DNA of 64,000 nucleotides from contig JAKSML010000001.1 in assembly GCA_024400665.1 (NCBI GenBank), forward strand, positions 37,614-101,613, in the 5' to 3' direction. Shown piece by piece: positions 34,038-41,862 of this stretch. A model generated the notes under the pieces. The model searched no databases. It saw only the letters and a program-made list of their open reading frames with translations, and was not told the origin of the DNA. A program made the translations under genes and the position numbers. This DNA is from Bacteroidales bacterium (lineage in GTDB: Bacteria; Bacteroidota; Bacteroidia; Bacteroidales; P3). The first letter of the stretch is position 1. Each line of letters opens with the position of its first letter.

Positions 34038-34045
34038 TATCTTTG
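34038..34045 (+). promoter_or_regulatory. Promoter -7 box for the thiamine pyrophosphokinase gene
   Basis: TATCTTTG matches TAnnTTTG, 47 bases before the ATG. No thiamine-pyrophosphate riboswitch pattern was noticed in the leader. Confidence 0.6.
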
Positions 34046-34092
34046 CCGACATAATATAAATGATGAATATATTATAATAATTTGAGAAATAC

Positions 34093-34866
34093 ATGATTAT
34101 CGCCATATTAGCAAACGGCTTGCTACCCACAAAAGCCGAGGTCTTAGCCTATCTCAACACCGCCGAAATGGTCGTCTGCTGCGATGGTGCGCTGAAAAAT
34201 TACCTCCTTTGGCTTCACCGCCAGTCCACGCTTCCGCACCACAGACTCGCCGTGGTGGGCGACGGCGACTCCCTCTCCCCTGCCCTCTTGCAGGAGGCCG
34301 CCGACAGCGGCATCGTGCTCGAACACCACCGCATCCCCGAGCAGGAGAGCAACGACCTCTCCAAAGCCGTCCGCTTCGCCATGGCCGCAGTCCAAGACGC
34401 CAATGCCACAGCCAACGCCGCCCCCACTCCGCAGGGACAATGCTGTGAGCCGCGACCTGTGACCAGCAAACCGACAAATGACGACTCCCGTCACGACTGC
34501 CACGGCGATACGCTGCAAGTCAACATCCTCGGTGCCACAGGACTGCGCGAGGACCACACCCTCGGCAACATCAGCCTCCTGGCGCACTACATGGAACGCT
34601 ATCCCAACGTCGAGTTTGTGATGCGCTCCGACTTCAACACCTTCTACCCCATGCAGGGGACGCGACAGTTCGCCTCTGAGAAAGGGCAGCAGGTCTCGCT
34701 CTTCTCCCTCACCCCCGAGGTGCCGGTGAGCGTGAGCGGCCTGCGCTACCCCATCGAGAGCCGCTGCCTCCGCTCCTGGTGGGAAGGCACCCTCAACGAA
34801 GCCCTCGGCGACACCTTCGAAGTAATCGGCGGCACAATGATAGTGGCAGTAGAGTTGAGGAAGTGA
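34093..34866 (+). CDS. Thiamine pyrophosphokinase
   Basis: The 257-residue protein transfers pyrophosphate from ATP to thiamine. Family motifs are EMVVCCDGALKNYL, LAVVGDGDSLSP, IPEQESNDLSKAVRFA, VNILGATGLREDHTLGNI and the C-terminal ISLFSL-like region QQVSLFSLTPEVPVSVSGLRYP. It is longer than typical members (about 210). The excess lies between NDLSKAVRFAMAA and VNILGATG, where about 35 residues include CCEPRPVTSKPTNDDSRHDC. Part of this segment is encoded by intergenic-type repeat DNA. It acts in the cytoplasm in cofactor salvage. A repeat array begins at the stop codon. Confidence 0.88.
   Translation: MIIAILANGLLPTKAEVLAYLNTAEMVVCCDGALKNYLLWLHRQSTLPHHRLAVVGDGDSLSPALLQEAADSGIVLEHHRIPEQESNDLSKAVRFAMAAVQDANATANAAPTPQGQCCEPRPVTSKPTNDDSRHDCHGDTLQVNILGATGLREDHTLGNISLLAHYMERYPNVEFVMRSDFNTFYPMQGTRQFASEKGQQVSLFSLTPEVPVSVSGLRYPIESRCLRSWWEGTLNEALGDTFEVIGGTMIVAVELRK
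34444..34492 (+). repeat. Intergenic-type repeat inside the thiamine pyrophosphokinase gene
   Basis: GTGAGCCGCGACCTGTGACC is followed by CGACAAATGACGACTCCCGT. The same order (gtgacctg words, then GACAAATGACGGC plus a CCG-rich core) is found in non-coding blocks at 28.7 and 33.9 kb. Confidence 0.6.
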
Positions 34867-35008
34867 ACTGTGATCTGTGAACTGTGAATAGTGAATAGTG
34901 AAATAGTGAAATAGTGAATAGTGAAATAGTGAATAGTGAATAGTGAATTGACAATACAAAGAGTGCGCCAGCCTAATTCTCAATTCTCAATTTTCAATTC
35001 TCAATTAA
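34866..35008. repeat. Modular repeat array, gtgaata and aattctc words
   Basis: About ten iterations of GTGAATA / GTGAAATA words are followed by GAATTGACAATACAAAGAG, a TGCGCCAGCC core and four AATTCTC words. The block starts within the stop codon of the preceding gene and ends 4 bases before the next start. Confidence 0.8.
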
Positions 35009-35012
35009 AAAA

Positions 35013-35561
35013 ATGGACACTTCCCTACTTGACAAAGCCATACATTTTGCCGTAGATGCGCATCAGGGTGCTGAGCGCCGTGGCAAGGGCTTCCCCTATA
35101 TCCTCCACCCCTTGGAGGCTGCCGCCATCGTCGCCACCATGACGGCCGATCAGCGGCTCTTGGCAGCCGCCGTCCTGCACGATGTCGTAGAAGACACCGA
35201 CGCCACCATCGAGCAGATACGTCGTGCCTTTGGCGACGACATAGCCCAGCTCGTTGCCGAAGAGAGCCACCCCAAGGGTCTTGGCTGGCGCGAGTCCCGC
35301 AAGCACATCCTCGACCATCTTCGCGTAGCATCGCGCGAGAGCCAGATCGTCGCCCTCGGCGACAAGCTCTCCAACATGCGGGCGATAGCTCGCGACCACC
35401 GCGCCCTCGGCAGCCAGCTATGGCAGCGTTTCGGCGCCCCCAACGGTGCTGCCGACTATGCCTGGTACTACCGCAGCCTCGCCGCCGCCCTCGTCCCCCT
35501 CGCCGACACCGAAGCCTATCAAGAGTTTGCCCGCCTGGTCCAAGAGATATTCCCCGATTGA
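35013..35561 (+). CDS. HD-domain protein, ppGpp hydrolase-like (SpoT/MESH1 type)
   Basis: The 182-residue protein begins AIHFAVDAHQGAERRGKGFPYILHPLEAAAIV and continues LLAAAVLHDVVEDTDATIEQIRRAFGDDIAQLV. This is the arrangement of RelA/SpoT N-terminal HD hydrolase domains, with the metal-binding HD pair in LHDVVED. VALGDKLSNMRAI supplies the distal Asp. No synthetase or regulatory TGS/ACT domain follows, so it is a stand-alone hydrolase. Degradation of ppGpp or a related nucleotide is an inference from the family. Confidence 0.82.
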   Translation: MDTSLLDKAIHFAVDAHQGAERRGKGFPYILHPLEAAAIVATMTADQRLLAAAVLHDVVEDTDATIEQIRRAFGDDIAQLVAEESHPKGLGWRESRKHILDHLRVASRESQIVALGDKLSNMRAIARDHRALGSQLWQRFGAPNGAADYAWYYRSLAAALVPLADTEAYQEFARLVQEIFPD

Positions 35562-35654
35562 CACCCCATGCCCCGCACTTTTACAAACTATAGAAATCAC
35601 ATTGTAACATTGACACATCTGGCATCTCCCTCGCTTGGCTTGCCGTCGTGCGAG

Positions 35655-35725
35655 CTCCGCCTTACATCCGCCATACCTTCGCCTTAGCTCCGCTCTGCCT
35701 CCACTCGCCAGGGCGGAGCATGGAG
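35655..35725 (+). repeat. Partial copy of the AGCTCCGC dispersed repeat
   Basis: GAGCTCCGCCTTACATCCGCC and TTAGCTCCGCTCTGCCTCC followed by CAGGGCGGAGCATGG match the first part of the long repeats at 1443 and 24760. It lies in the gap between two convergent genes. Confidence 0.6.
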
Positions 35726-35779
35726 GGTGGCGAGAGAGGGCTGGACACGGGGTTGGAGGGTGCCGCAGGGGCGGCAGGG

Positions 35780-36283
35780 CTACTCGTAGTCGGGCTCTTC
35801 CTCGGCGGCGAGGTCGGGGGTGTCGTACTGGGTGTCGTACTGATAGAGGCGGCGGAGGTGCTGGAGCTGCTCCACGCGGAGGACTTCTTCCACCATGGCG
35901 ACGCAGGCGGGGAGGTCGTGGAGCACGTCGCCTTCCCAGAAGCGGAGGACGGTCCAGCCCATGGCGGCGAGGCGCTGGGTGTCGCGACGGTCGCGGAGGA
36001 TGTTGCGCTCTATCTTGGCGTACCAGTAGGCACGGTTGCTCTTGATGCGCTGCTTGGCATGGTCCCAGTCGCGGCCATGCCAGAAGTCGCCATCGACGAA
36101 GACGGCGACCTTGCGGCTCTTGAAGCAGATGTCGGGCGTGCCAGGGAGCCCGCGCACGTTCTTGCGGTAGCGGTAGCCACGACGCCACAACTCACGCGCC
36201 AGCAGCCGCTCAGGACGGGTGCCCTTGCTACGGTTGGCCTGCATACAGCGACGACGCTGTTCGGGTGTGAGATGGTCGGACAT
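35780..36283 (-). CDS. vsr: Very short patch repair (Vsr) mismatch endonuclease
   Basis: The 167-residue protein shows the Vsr pattern: MSDHLTPEQRRRCMQANRSKGTRPERLLARELWRRGYRYRKN, then GLPGTPDICFKSRKVAVFVDGDFWHGRDW. The VDGDFWHG segment holds the catalytic Asp region of the Vsr fold. Vsr nicks 5' of T in G:T mismatches that arise by deamination of 5-methylcytosine. It normally sits next to a C5 cytosine methyltransferase. None is adjacent here; a truncated methyltransferase start lies 20 kb away at 56814. The C-terminus is an acidic tail (TPDLAAEEEPDYE). Confidence 0.9.
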   Translation of the reverse strand: MSDHLTPEQRRRCMQANRSKGTRPERLLARELWRRGYRYRKNVRGLPGTPDICFKSRKVAVFVDGDFWHGRDWDHAKQRIKSNRAYWYAKIERNILRDRRDTQRLAAMGWTVLRFWEGDVLHDLPACVAMVEEVLRVEQLQHLRRLYQYDTQYDTPDLAAEEEPDYE

Positions 36284-36289
36284 GGTTCG

Positions 36290-36550
36290 AGTTAAGAGTT
36301 AAGAGTTAAGAATTAAGAGTTGGGCAGTTGCCGTCAACTTGGAATTGGAACCAATTAAAAACGGTTGAGTAATGAATAATTAATAATGAGTAATGAGTGC
36401 GGCGGGAGCCATTATTTAGTTAAGAGGGGTATTCCGATTTGTGGCTGTTCCCAAAATTTCGGTTCCGAAATAGGAAATTCGTTCTGTCCCAAAGGAGTGT
36501 CATTCCAAATAGGGTTTGGTTCTTAACTCTGCACTCTTAACTATTCATTA
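36290..36550. repeat. Composite repeat block with the 130-base unit shared with 31.3 kb
   Basis: TTAAGAGTTAAGAGTTAAG words, a GGGCAGTTGCCGTCAA core and AATAATTAATAATGAG arms around GCGGCGGGAGCC come first. Then 36418-36548 repeats the 31343-31474 unit: TAAGAGGGGTATTCCGATTT, GTGGCTGTTCCC and a TTCTTAACTCTGCACTCTTA end. Confidence 0.75.
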
Positions 36551-36551
36551 T

Positions 36552-36800
36552 TCAACATCCCACTGCCTGGCGGATGGCTTGGCAGAGCTGGTCGGGGCAG
36601 GAGGTCTCTTTCCAGCCACAGCGGATGCCTTCGAGGCGGGCGAGGACGTCCTCGACTTTCATGCCTTCAACGAGTCGGCTCACGCCCTGCGTGTTGCCGT
36701 CGCAACCGCCGAGGAAATAGACGTTGTGGATAATGCCGTTTTCGATGTCGAAATCGATTTGTTCGCTACAAGTTCCTTGTGTTTGATAGGTGTAATGCAT
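36552..36800 (-). CDS. TSCPD-domain protein
   Basis: The 82-residue protein HYTYQTQGTCSEQIDFDIEN...VYFLGGCDGNTQGVSRLVEG...TSCPDQLCQAIRQAV contains the TSCPD motif and four spaced cysteines. The domain occurs as the C-terminus of vitamin-B12-dependent ribonucleotide reductases and as stand-alone proteins of this size. A metal-binding or redox role is presumed; the function of stand-alone forms is not established. The gene is flanked by repeat blocks on both sides. Confidence 0.85.
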   Translation of the reverse strand: MHYTYQTQGTCSEQIDFDIENGIIHNVYFLGGCDGNTQGVSRLVEGMKVEDVLARLEGIRCGWKETSCPDQLCQAIRQAVGC

Positions 36801-36811
36801 GTTTTTAAAAT

Positions 36812-36945
36812 TGAGAATGTTTTTTAATTGAGAATTAGGGCGGTTGCCGGTTGAGTAATGAATAATTAATAATGAGTAATGAGTGGGGCGGGAGCCATTA
36901 TTCAGTATTCATTATTCAATATTCATTATGATTATCCGCAATCAC
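36812..36945. repeat. Composite modular hairpin repeat
   Basis: AATTGAGAATTAGGGCGGTTGCC is followed by AATAATTAATAATGAGTAATG, a GTGGGGCGGGAGCC core and CATTATTCAATATTCATTAT. It lies between the TSCPD gene and the next repeat block; no gene is present. Confidence 0.7.
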
Positions 36946-36959
36946 CACTAATAAATGGA

Positions 36960-37330
36960 AGATATGTGATGCGTCAGCCTCCCCTTTCGGAAAGGGGCTG
37001 GGGGTATGTTTCGATAAAATAATTCCCTATAGAAAAACATTTGGGGTTTAATAAGGTATGATTGTTCGAAACATACCCCGCCACTTCGTGGCACCCCTTT
37101 CCGAAAGTCATCAGCAGGGGACCGGCCTGGAAACGATAATAACCTTTGCACTATTCGCTATTTTCTATAAGGACTTTTTTGATTGTTTCGAAACATACCC
37201 CGCCCTTCGGGCACCCCTTTCCGAAAGGGGAGGCTGCCGCGTCATAATATTCTACATATCAGTTTGTTATATTTATACAAGACATCCTCGTTTAGGGGTG
37301 GTTATATAGAAGGGGAAGCTGCCGCGTCAT
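36960..37330. repeat. GTTTCGAAACATACC repeat cluster (three modules)
   Basis: Three copies of a module lie here: one inverted at about 36983-37020 and two direct at about 37072-37120 and 37183-37235. Each has GTTTCGAAACATACCCC (or a close form), then a CCGAAAGG hairpin and GGCTGCCGCGTC. The third copy extends to GGTGGTTATATAGAAGGGG and matches the block at 1004-1170. The rest of the gap to 37561 shows nothing else. Confidence 0.75.
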
Positions 37331-37537
37331 TCCGGCACAAATTGTACTTTTTGTGGCAATTGCGGATAATCATATTAATTTTCTTGAATTTATAGAAGTT
37401 GCCAAGGTAATATTGTTCACATGCCTGCCGCCCTTGATGGCTTTGGGAGGAGCTGTATGAAAGGCCTTTTTTCTTGGAAAATCTATCCTCTTTTTTTGCC
37501 GCCGAAAGTTTAAAAAATGTTATTTATTGCATCGATA

Positions 37538-37569
37538 TTTGAATAGGTGGGAAAAAAGTTGTACCTTTG
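37538..37569 (+). promoter_or_regulatory. Promoter of the pth-coaX envelope operon
   Basis: TTTG at 37538-37541 and TACCTTTG at 37562-37569 are 20 bases apart, a good match to TTTG-N19-TAnnTTTG. Confidence 0.7.
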
Positions 37570-37587
37570 CAAAACGATAATATATAT

Positions 37588-38223
37588 ATGAACCTTTTTA
37601 AAAAATTGTTTTCGTTCTGCAAATCAGACGACAACATTGATTATAACATGAAATATCTCATCGTGGGTTTGGGCAATGTGGGTGCCGAATACGAGGGCAC
37701 ACGCCATAATATCGGCTTCATGGTGGTGGATGAAATGGTGCGTCAGGCTCGCGCCGCGAACGACAACGTTTCGTGGAGCCTCGAACGCCGCGCCTACCGC
37801 ACCGAGATGCGCCTCAAGGGCCGCACGCTGGTGCTCATCAAGCCGACAACTTATATGAACCTTAGCGGCGAGGCCGTGCGCTACTGGCTCCAGGCCGAGA
37901 AGATCCCCGTGGAGAACCTCCTCGTGGTGGTCGATGACATCGCGCTCCCCCTCGGCACGCTCCGCATGAAGAAGCAGGGCAGCGGCGGCGGCCACAACGG
38001 CTTGGGCAATATCGAGGCTGCGCTGGGCCACACCAACTACTGCCGCCTCCGCGTGGGCGTGGGCAGCAACTTCAGCCGCGGCAAACAGATTGATTATGTG
38101 CTGGGCAAGTTCTCCGACGAGGAGCATGCCGAGCTCGACCCCAAGATTGAGAAGGCCTGCGAGGCCGTGCGCTGCTTTGCCACGCAGGGTCCCGACAGGG
38201 CTATGAACATGTATAACGGATAG
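37588..38223 (+). CDS. pth: Peptidyl-tRNA hydrolase
   Basis: The enzyme releases tRNA from stalled peptidyl-tRNA. Motifs are YLIVGLGNVGAEYEGTRHNIGF (with the catalytic His), KPTTYMNLSGEAV, LLVVVDDIALPLGTLRMKKQGSGGGHNGL and GRGKQ-like SRGKQIDYVLGKF. The classical start is the ATG at 37648 (MKYLIVGLGN). The ATG at 37588 adds MNLFKKLFSFCKSDDNIDYN and lies only 18 bases after the promoter box, so either is possible. Length from 37648 is 191 residues, typical for Pth. Confidence 0.93.
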   Translation: MNLFKKLFSFCKSDDNIDYNMKYLIVGLGNVGAEYEGTRHNIGFMVVDEMVRQARAANDNVSWSLERRAYRTEMRLKGRTLVLIKPTTYMNLSGEAVRYWLQAEKIPVENLLVVVDDIALPLGTLRMKKQGSGGGHNGLGNIEAALGHTNYCRLRVGVGSNFSRGKQIDYVLGKFSDEEHAELDPKIEKACEAVRCFATQGPDRAMNMYNG

Positions 38224-38281
38224 GTCTTGCAGCGGCCTCAGCAGGTGCCGGGCATTCTGCGGGCCGACGCATTTTTTTTGA

Positions 38282-39007
38282 ATGATGAATCTGACACTCG
38301 ACATAGGCAACACGATGGTGAAATGGGCGCTCTTTGAGGGCGGCTGTCTGACGCGTAGCGGCAGGCAGGCCACGCTTGAGGGCGTGCCCCATGCCGAGCG
38401 TGCCATGGTGTGCGCCTCGGGCCGTGTGGACGAGGCTGCCCTTGCCGCTTTAGCCGACGAGGTGCATATCCTCTCGGCCGAGACGTCGCTGCCTATCGGG
38501 GTGGATTACGAGACTCCTCAGACCCTGGGGGCCGACCGTGTGGCCGCAGCCTGCGGCGCCCGCCGCCTGGGCGAGGGGAGGGCCTGCGTGGTGGTGGATG
38601 CCGGCACCTGCATCACTATCGACTATATCGATGCCGCTGGCGTCTATCGCGGCGGCGCCATCCTGCCGGGCATGGAGATGAAGTTTCGCGCCCTGCATAC
38701 TTTTACGGCAAAACTGCCGTTATTGTCGGATGTGGGCTTCGATGAGGCTCCGCTCACGGGTCGCTCTACGCGTGCCTCGATGGCTGCGGGGGTGCTCACA
38801 GCCACGCGCTTTGAGGTGGAGGGCTTTGTGGCCCGCTACCGTGCCGAGGCGCCCGAGTGTGATGTGCTGCTCACGGGCGGCGACGCTGAACGCCTCTGGG
38901 GCGAGGGCCGTCTTGCCGTGGCTGGCTGCCGCATAGAGCCGCAGCTGGTGATGGTGGGACTGAACGAGATATTGGATAGATTGGAAGATAAGGAGATTGG
39001 AAGGTGA
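38282..39007 (+). CDS. coaX: Type III pantothenate kinase
   Basis: The 241-residue CoaX catalyses the first step of coenzyme A synthesis. Motifs are LTLDIGNTMVKWALFE (ATP phosphate loop of the ASKHA fold), LGADRVAAACGARRLG and ACVVVDAGTCITIDYID. GGAILPGMEMKFRALHTFTAKLP, a T/S-rich GRSTRASMAAGV segment and LLTGGDAERL follow. It starts at 38282 or 38285 (two adjacent ATGs), 58 bases after pth. This placement beside an outer-membrane protein gene and lptC is common in Bacteroidales. Confidence 0.93.
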   Translation: MMNLTLDIGNTMVKWALFEGGCLTRSGRQATLEGVPHAERAMVCASGRVDEAALAALADEVHILSAETSLPIGVDYETPQTLGADRVAAACGARRLGEGRACVVVDAGTCITIDYIDAAGVYRGGAILPGMEMKFRALHTFTAKLPLLSDVGFDEAPLTGRSTRASMAAGVLTATRFEVEGFVARYRAEAPECDVLLTGGDAERLWGEGRLAVAGCRIEPQLVMVGLNEILDRLEDKEIGR

Positions 39008-39050
39008 GCTTGCAAGTCTCCAAATCTCCAAAACTTTAAATATAATCAGT

Positions 39051-40388
39051 ATGATGAGACATAATAATATACGCACCTTTGTTATTTTGGCCATGCTGTT
39101 CGGAGCAGGTTCCGCGGCACAGGCCCAGAATGGTTTTAACATCCCATTCTCGCAGTTCGGCATTGGCACGAGCGACCTCCCTACCAGCAGCCCTACGGCC
39201 TACCGCATGGGCGGCGTGGTGTATAGTCGCGCCAGCCGCAACACGGTCAACCCCTTCAATCCCGCCTCGTATGCTGCCGTGGAGAAGGAGAGCTTCGTCT
39301 TCGATATCGGCGTGAACATCCAGACCTGCGTGCTGCGCAACAGCACCGCCAACCAGTCGGACGCCGATGGCAACGTGGCATACGTCAATGTGGCCTTCCC
39401 CATCACCAAGTGGTGGAAGACGGCTGCCGGCATCATGCCCTACAGCACCGTCAACTATCAGTCGGTCAATACCGCCTTCGACGCGCTCACGCAGAGCAAT
39501 GTGAAGACCATCTATGAGGGCAGCGGCGGAGTGTCGCAGCTCTACTGGGGCAACGGCTTCAATATCGGCAAGCGCCTCTCGCTGGGCTTCAACCTCGACT
39601 ATCTCTATGGCTCTATCACCCGTGCCATAGCCTACAACTTCCTTGGCAACGACAGCACCTACTGCATCAACTCTCGCCGTCAGAAGAACACCTTCGTCAA
39701 CAACCTCCTCATCGACCTCGGCTTGCAGTATCGTCAGCCTCTTGGCGAGAAATACACCATGCGCCTGGGCGCCACCTGCCGCCTCCCGCGCACCATGTCC
39801 ATCAAGGACCAGTCGCTGGTCTATACCTATCACAAAACCAACATTGCCGAATATCTCTTCGACACCGTCTTCCCTGAGCCCGGCATGTCCGACACCTACA
39901 GCAGCACCATCGAGCAGCCCCTGGCCGTGGGCCTGGGCCTCGCCTTTGAGCGCAACAACCTCTGGGAGGTGGCTGTAGATGGGTACTACTCCCCTTTCAG
40001 CGGCATCAAGTATGAGGAGAATGTAGATTATAATATCTTCGGCCACTCATCCCTCCGCTATGCCGACAACTGGCGTCTCGCCCTCGGCGGCGAATGGAAG
40101 GGCAACGCTTCGGCCACCAGCTATCTGGCTCGCATAGGCATCAGCGCCGGCGTCTTCCACAACCACGGCCGCCTCGCCCTCAATATCGCCGACCAGAACT
40201 ACGACCTCAACGAGACCGGCGTGGGCATGGGCTTCAGCCTCCCGATGCGCAAGGGCCGCTCCGTGCTCACCATCAATATGGCCTATTCCAGCTTTGGCGA
40301 CCGCAGCATCCTGCGCCGCGACTGCTTCTCGGTGGGCATCACCATCGGATCGTGCGAGAGCTGGTTTGTGAAAAAGAAGTACGAATAA
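39051..40388 (+). CDS. Outer-membrane beta-barrel protein
   Basis: From ATG 39051 the product has 445 residues with a signal peptide (NIRTFVILAMLFGAGSAAQAQ). FNIPFSQFGIGTSDLPTSSP and YRMGGVVYSRASRNTVNPFNPASYAAVEKESFVFDIGVN resemble FadL-like or PorV-like barrels of Bacteroidetes. Many amphipathic strands follow (LGFNLDYLYGSITRAIAYNF, MRLGATCRLPRTMSI, SVLTINMAYSSFGDRSI). The ligand is unknown. It lies in the same operon as coaX and the TPR protein. Confidence 0.8.
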   Translation: MMRHNNIRTFVILAMLFGAGSAAQAQNGFNIPFSQFGIGTSDLPTSSPTAYRMGGVVYSRASRNTVNPFNPASYAAVEKESFVFDIGVNIQTCVLRNSTANQSDADGNVAYVNVAFPITKWWKTAAGIMPYSTVNYQSVNTAFDALTQSNVKTIYEGSGGVSQLYWGNGFNIGKRLSLGFNLDYLYGSITRAIAYNFLGNDSTYCINSRRQKNTFVNNLLIDLGLQYRQPLGEKYTMRLGATCRLPRTMSIKDQSLVYTYHKTNIAEYLFDTVFPEPGMSDTYSSTIEQPLAVGLGLAFERNNLWEVAVDGYYSPFSGIKYEENVDYNIFGHSSLRYADNWRLALGGEWKGNASATSYLARIGISAGVFHNHGRLALNIADQNYDLNETGVGMGFSLPMRKGRSVLTINMAYSSFGDRSILRRDCFSVGITIGSCESWFVKKKYE

Positions 40389-40536
40389 AATAAGTAAGCC
40401 GCGCTGTTTCATATCTTCCAAAATATCAGCATCATGAGGCGGAATGAGACGCATATATGGCTTTTACCTGCATAGAAAAGAAAAAGAAATAAGAAACTAA
40501 CAATACAAAATAGAAAATCGATAACAATTATTAGCC

Positions 40537-41862
40537 ATGAAAAAACTGAAAATTGTCCTTATCGCAGCAGCAGCCCTCAGCATGGGCATCACTGCAAATG
40601 CACAAAGCAAATGGGGTGACACCCCCGACGACAGCATCGCTTGCATCAGCAACGTCTCGCTGTACCAGGAATTCTACAAGCAGAAACTCTACACCGACTG
40701 CTACGAGCCTTGGCGCCAGATCCTCCTGCACTGCCCTCGTTATAGCAGAACTCCCTATCAGAGAGCTTCCACCATCATGCACGCCATGATTGCCACCGCT
40801 ACCACTGAAGAGGAGCGCAACGCATACATCGAGGAACTCATGAACGCATACGACCAGCGTATCCAGTACTTCGGCGAATCTGCCAAGGTGAAGGCCATGA
40901 AGGCTCAGGACCTCAGCACGCTGAAGCCCACGGACTACAAGCGCATCTATGAGATCTATGCCGAGGCCGTCAGCGAAGGCATCGAGCAGATTGATGAGAA
41001 CTACACCACCCTCTTCTTCGCCGCCACGGTTGACTATGTGAAGGCCGGCTATGCAGAGCCCACCCTCATCATCGACAACTACGACATCGTCACCACCCGC
41101 CTTGAGGATATCTCCGAGACCGTGGTTGACGACAGCGTGAAGCTTGCCAAGATTGCCGGCTACATCAACAATGTCGAGGCAGTCTTCTCCCCCTACGCCA
41201 CCTGCGAGCAACTTAACGAGATCTATCAGAAGAAATTTGAGGCCGATCCTCACGATATCAACCTCCTCAAGAAGATTACCTACATCCTCACCAAGAAGGA
41301 CTGCACCGAGGACAACAAGCTCTTCTTCGACGCTGCCACCAACCTCTACGAACTCGAGCCCACTCCTCAGACCGCTCTCATGATGGCCGAGATGTGCTGG
41401 GGTAAGAAGCAGTACGGCAAGGCTGTCGAATATGCACAGGATGCCGTCAAGAGCCTCACCGAGAAGAAGGACCTCTACAATGCCTACATCGTCATGGGTC
41501 GTGCCTACAGCGGCCAGGGTAGCTACAGCGCTGCTCGCAACTCCTTCCTCCGCGCAGCCGAGATCGACCGCAGCAAGGGCTATCCCTACATCTTCATCGC
41601 TATGGCCTACGCTTCTGGCTCCCGCAGCATCGACGACGGCATGGGCGGCCGCTCCGCTTACTGGGCAGCTGTCGATGAGCTCAGCCGCGCCAAGCAGGTC
41701 GAACCCACCGAGCAGGTTGCTAAGATTGTTGACCGCCTCAGCGGCCAGTATCGCTCCTACTTCCCCAAGAAGAAAGACGCCTTCATGCTCGACCTTATCG
41801 ATGGCCACAGCTATGTGGTGCCCGGCTGGATTGGCAAATCTACCATCATTAGAACTCGATAA
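40537..41862 (+). CDS. Secreted tetratricopeptide-repeat protein
   Basis: The 441-residue protein has a signal peptide (KKLKIVLIAAAALSMGITANAQ). A helical body contains TPR-like repeats, clearest at GKKQYGKAVEYAQDAVKSLTEKKDLYNAYIVMGRAYSGQGSYSAARNSFLRAAEIDRSKGYPYIFIAMAYASG (read with the canonical small-large residue pattern). It probably acts as a periplasmic scaffold for envelope assembly. The stop codon abuts the lptC start (TAA then ATG), so translation is likely coupled. Conserved in Bacteroidales at this position, but its exact function is unknown to me. Confidence 0.8.
   Translation: MKKLKIVLIAAAALSMGITANAQSKWGDTPDDSIACISNVSLYQEFYKQKLYTDCYEPWRQILLHCPRYSRTPYQRASTIMHAMIATATTEEERNAYIEELMNAYDQRIQYFGESAKVKAMKAQDLSTLKPTDYKRIYEIYAEAVSEGIEQIDENYTTLFFAATVDYVKAGYAEPTLIIDNYDIVTTRLEDISETVVDDSVKLAKIAGYINNVEAVFSPYATCEQLNEIYQKKFEADPHDINLLKKITYILTKKDCTEDNKLFFDAATNLYELEPTPQTALMMAEMCWGKKQYGKAVEYAQDAVKSLTEKKDLYNAYIVMGRAYSGQGSYSAARNSFLRAAEIDRSKGYPYIFIAMAYASGSRSIDDGMGGRSAYWAAVDELSRAKQVEPTEQVAKIVDRLSGQYRSYFPKKKDAFMLDLIDGHSYVVPGWIGKSTIIRTR

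Noticed and set aside
34866-35008. Possible CRISPR-like array of gtgaata words
   Set aside because: The units are 7-9 bases with no unique spacers of constant length, so this is a simple-sequence repeat, not a CRISPR.
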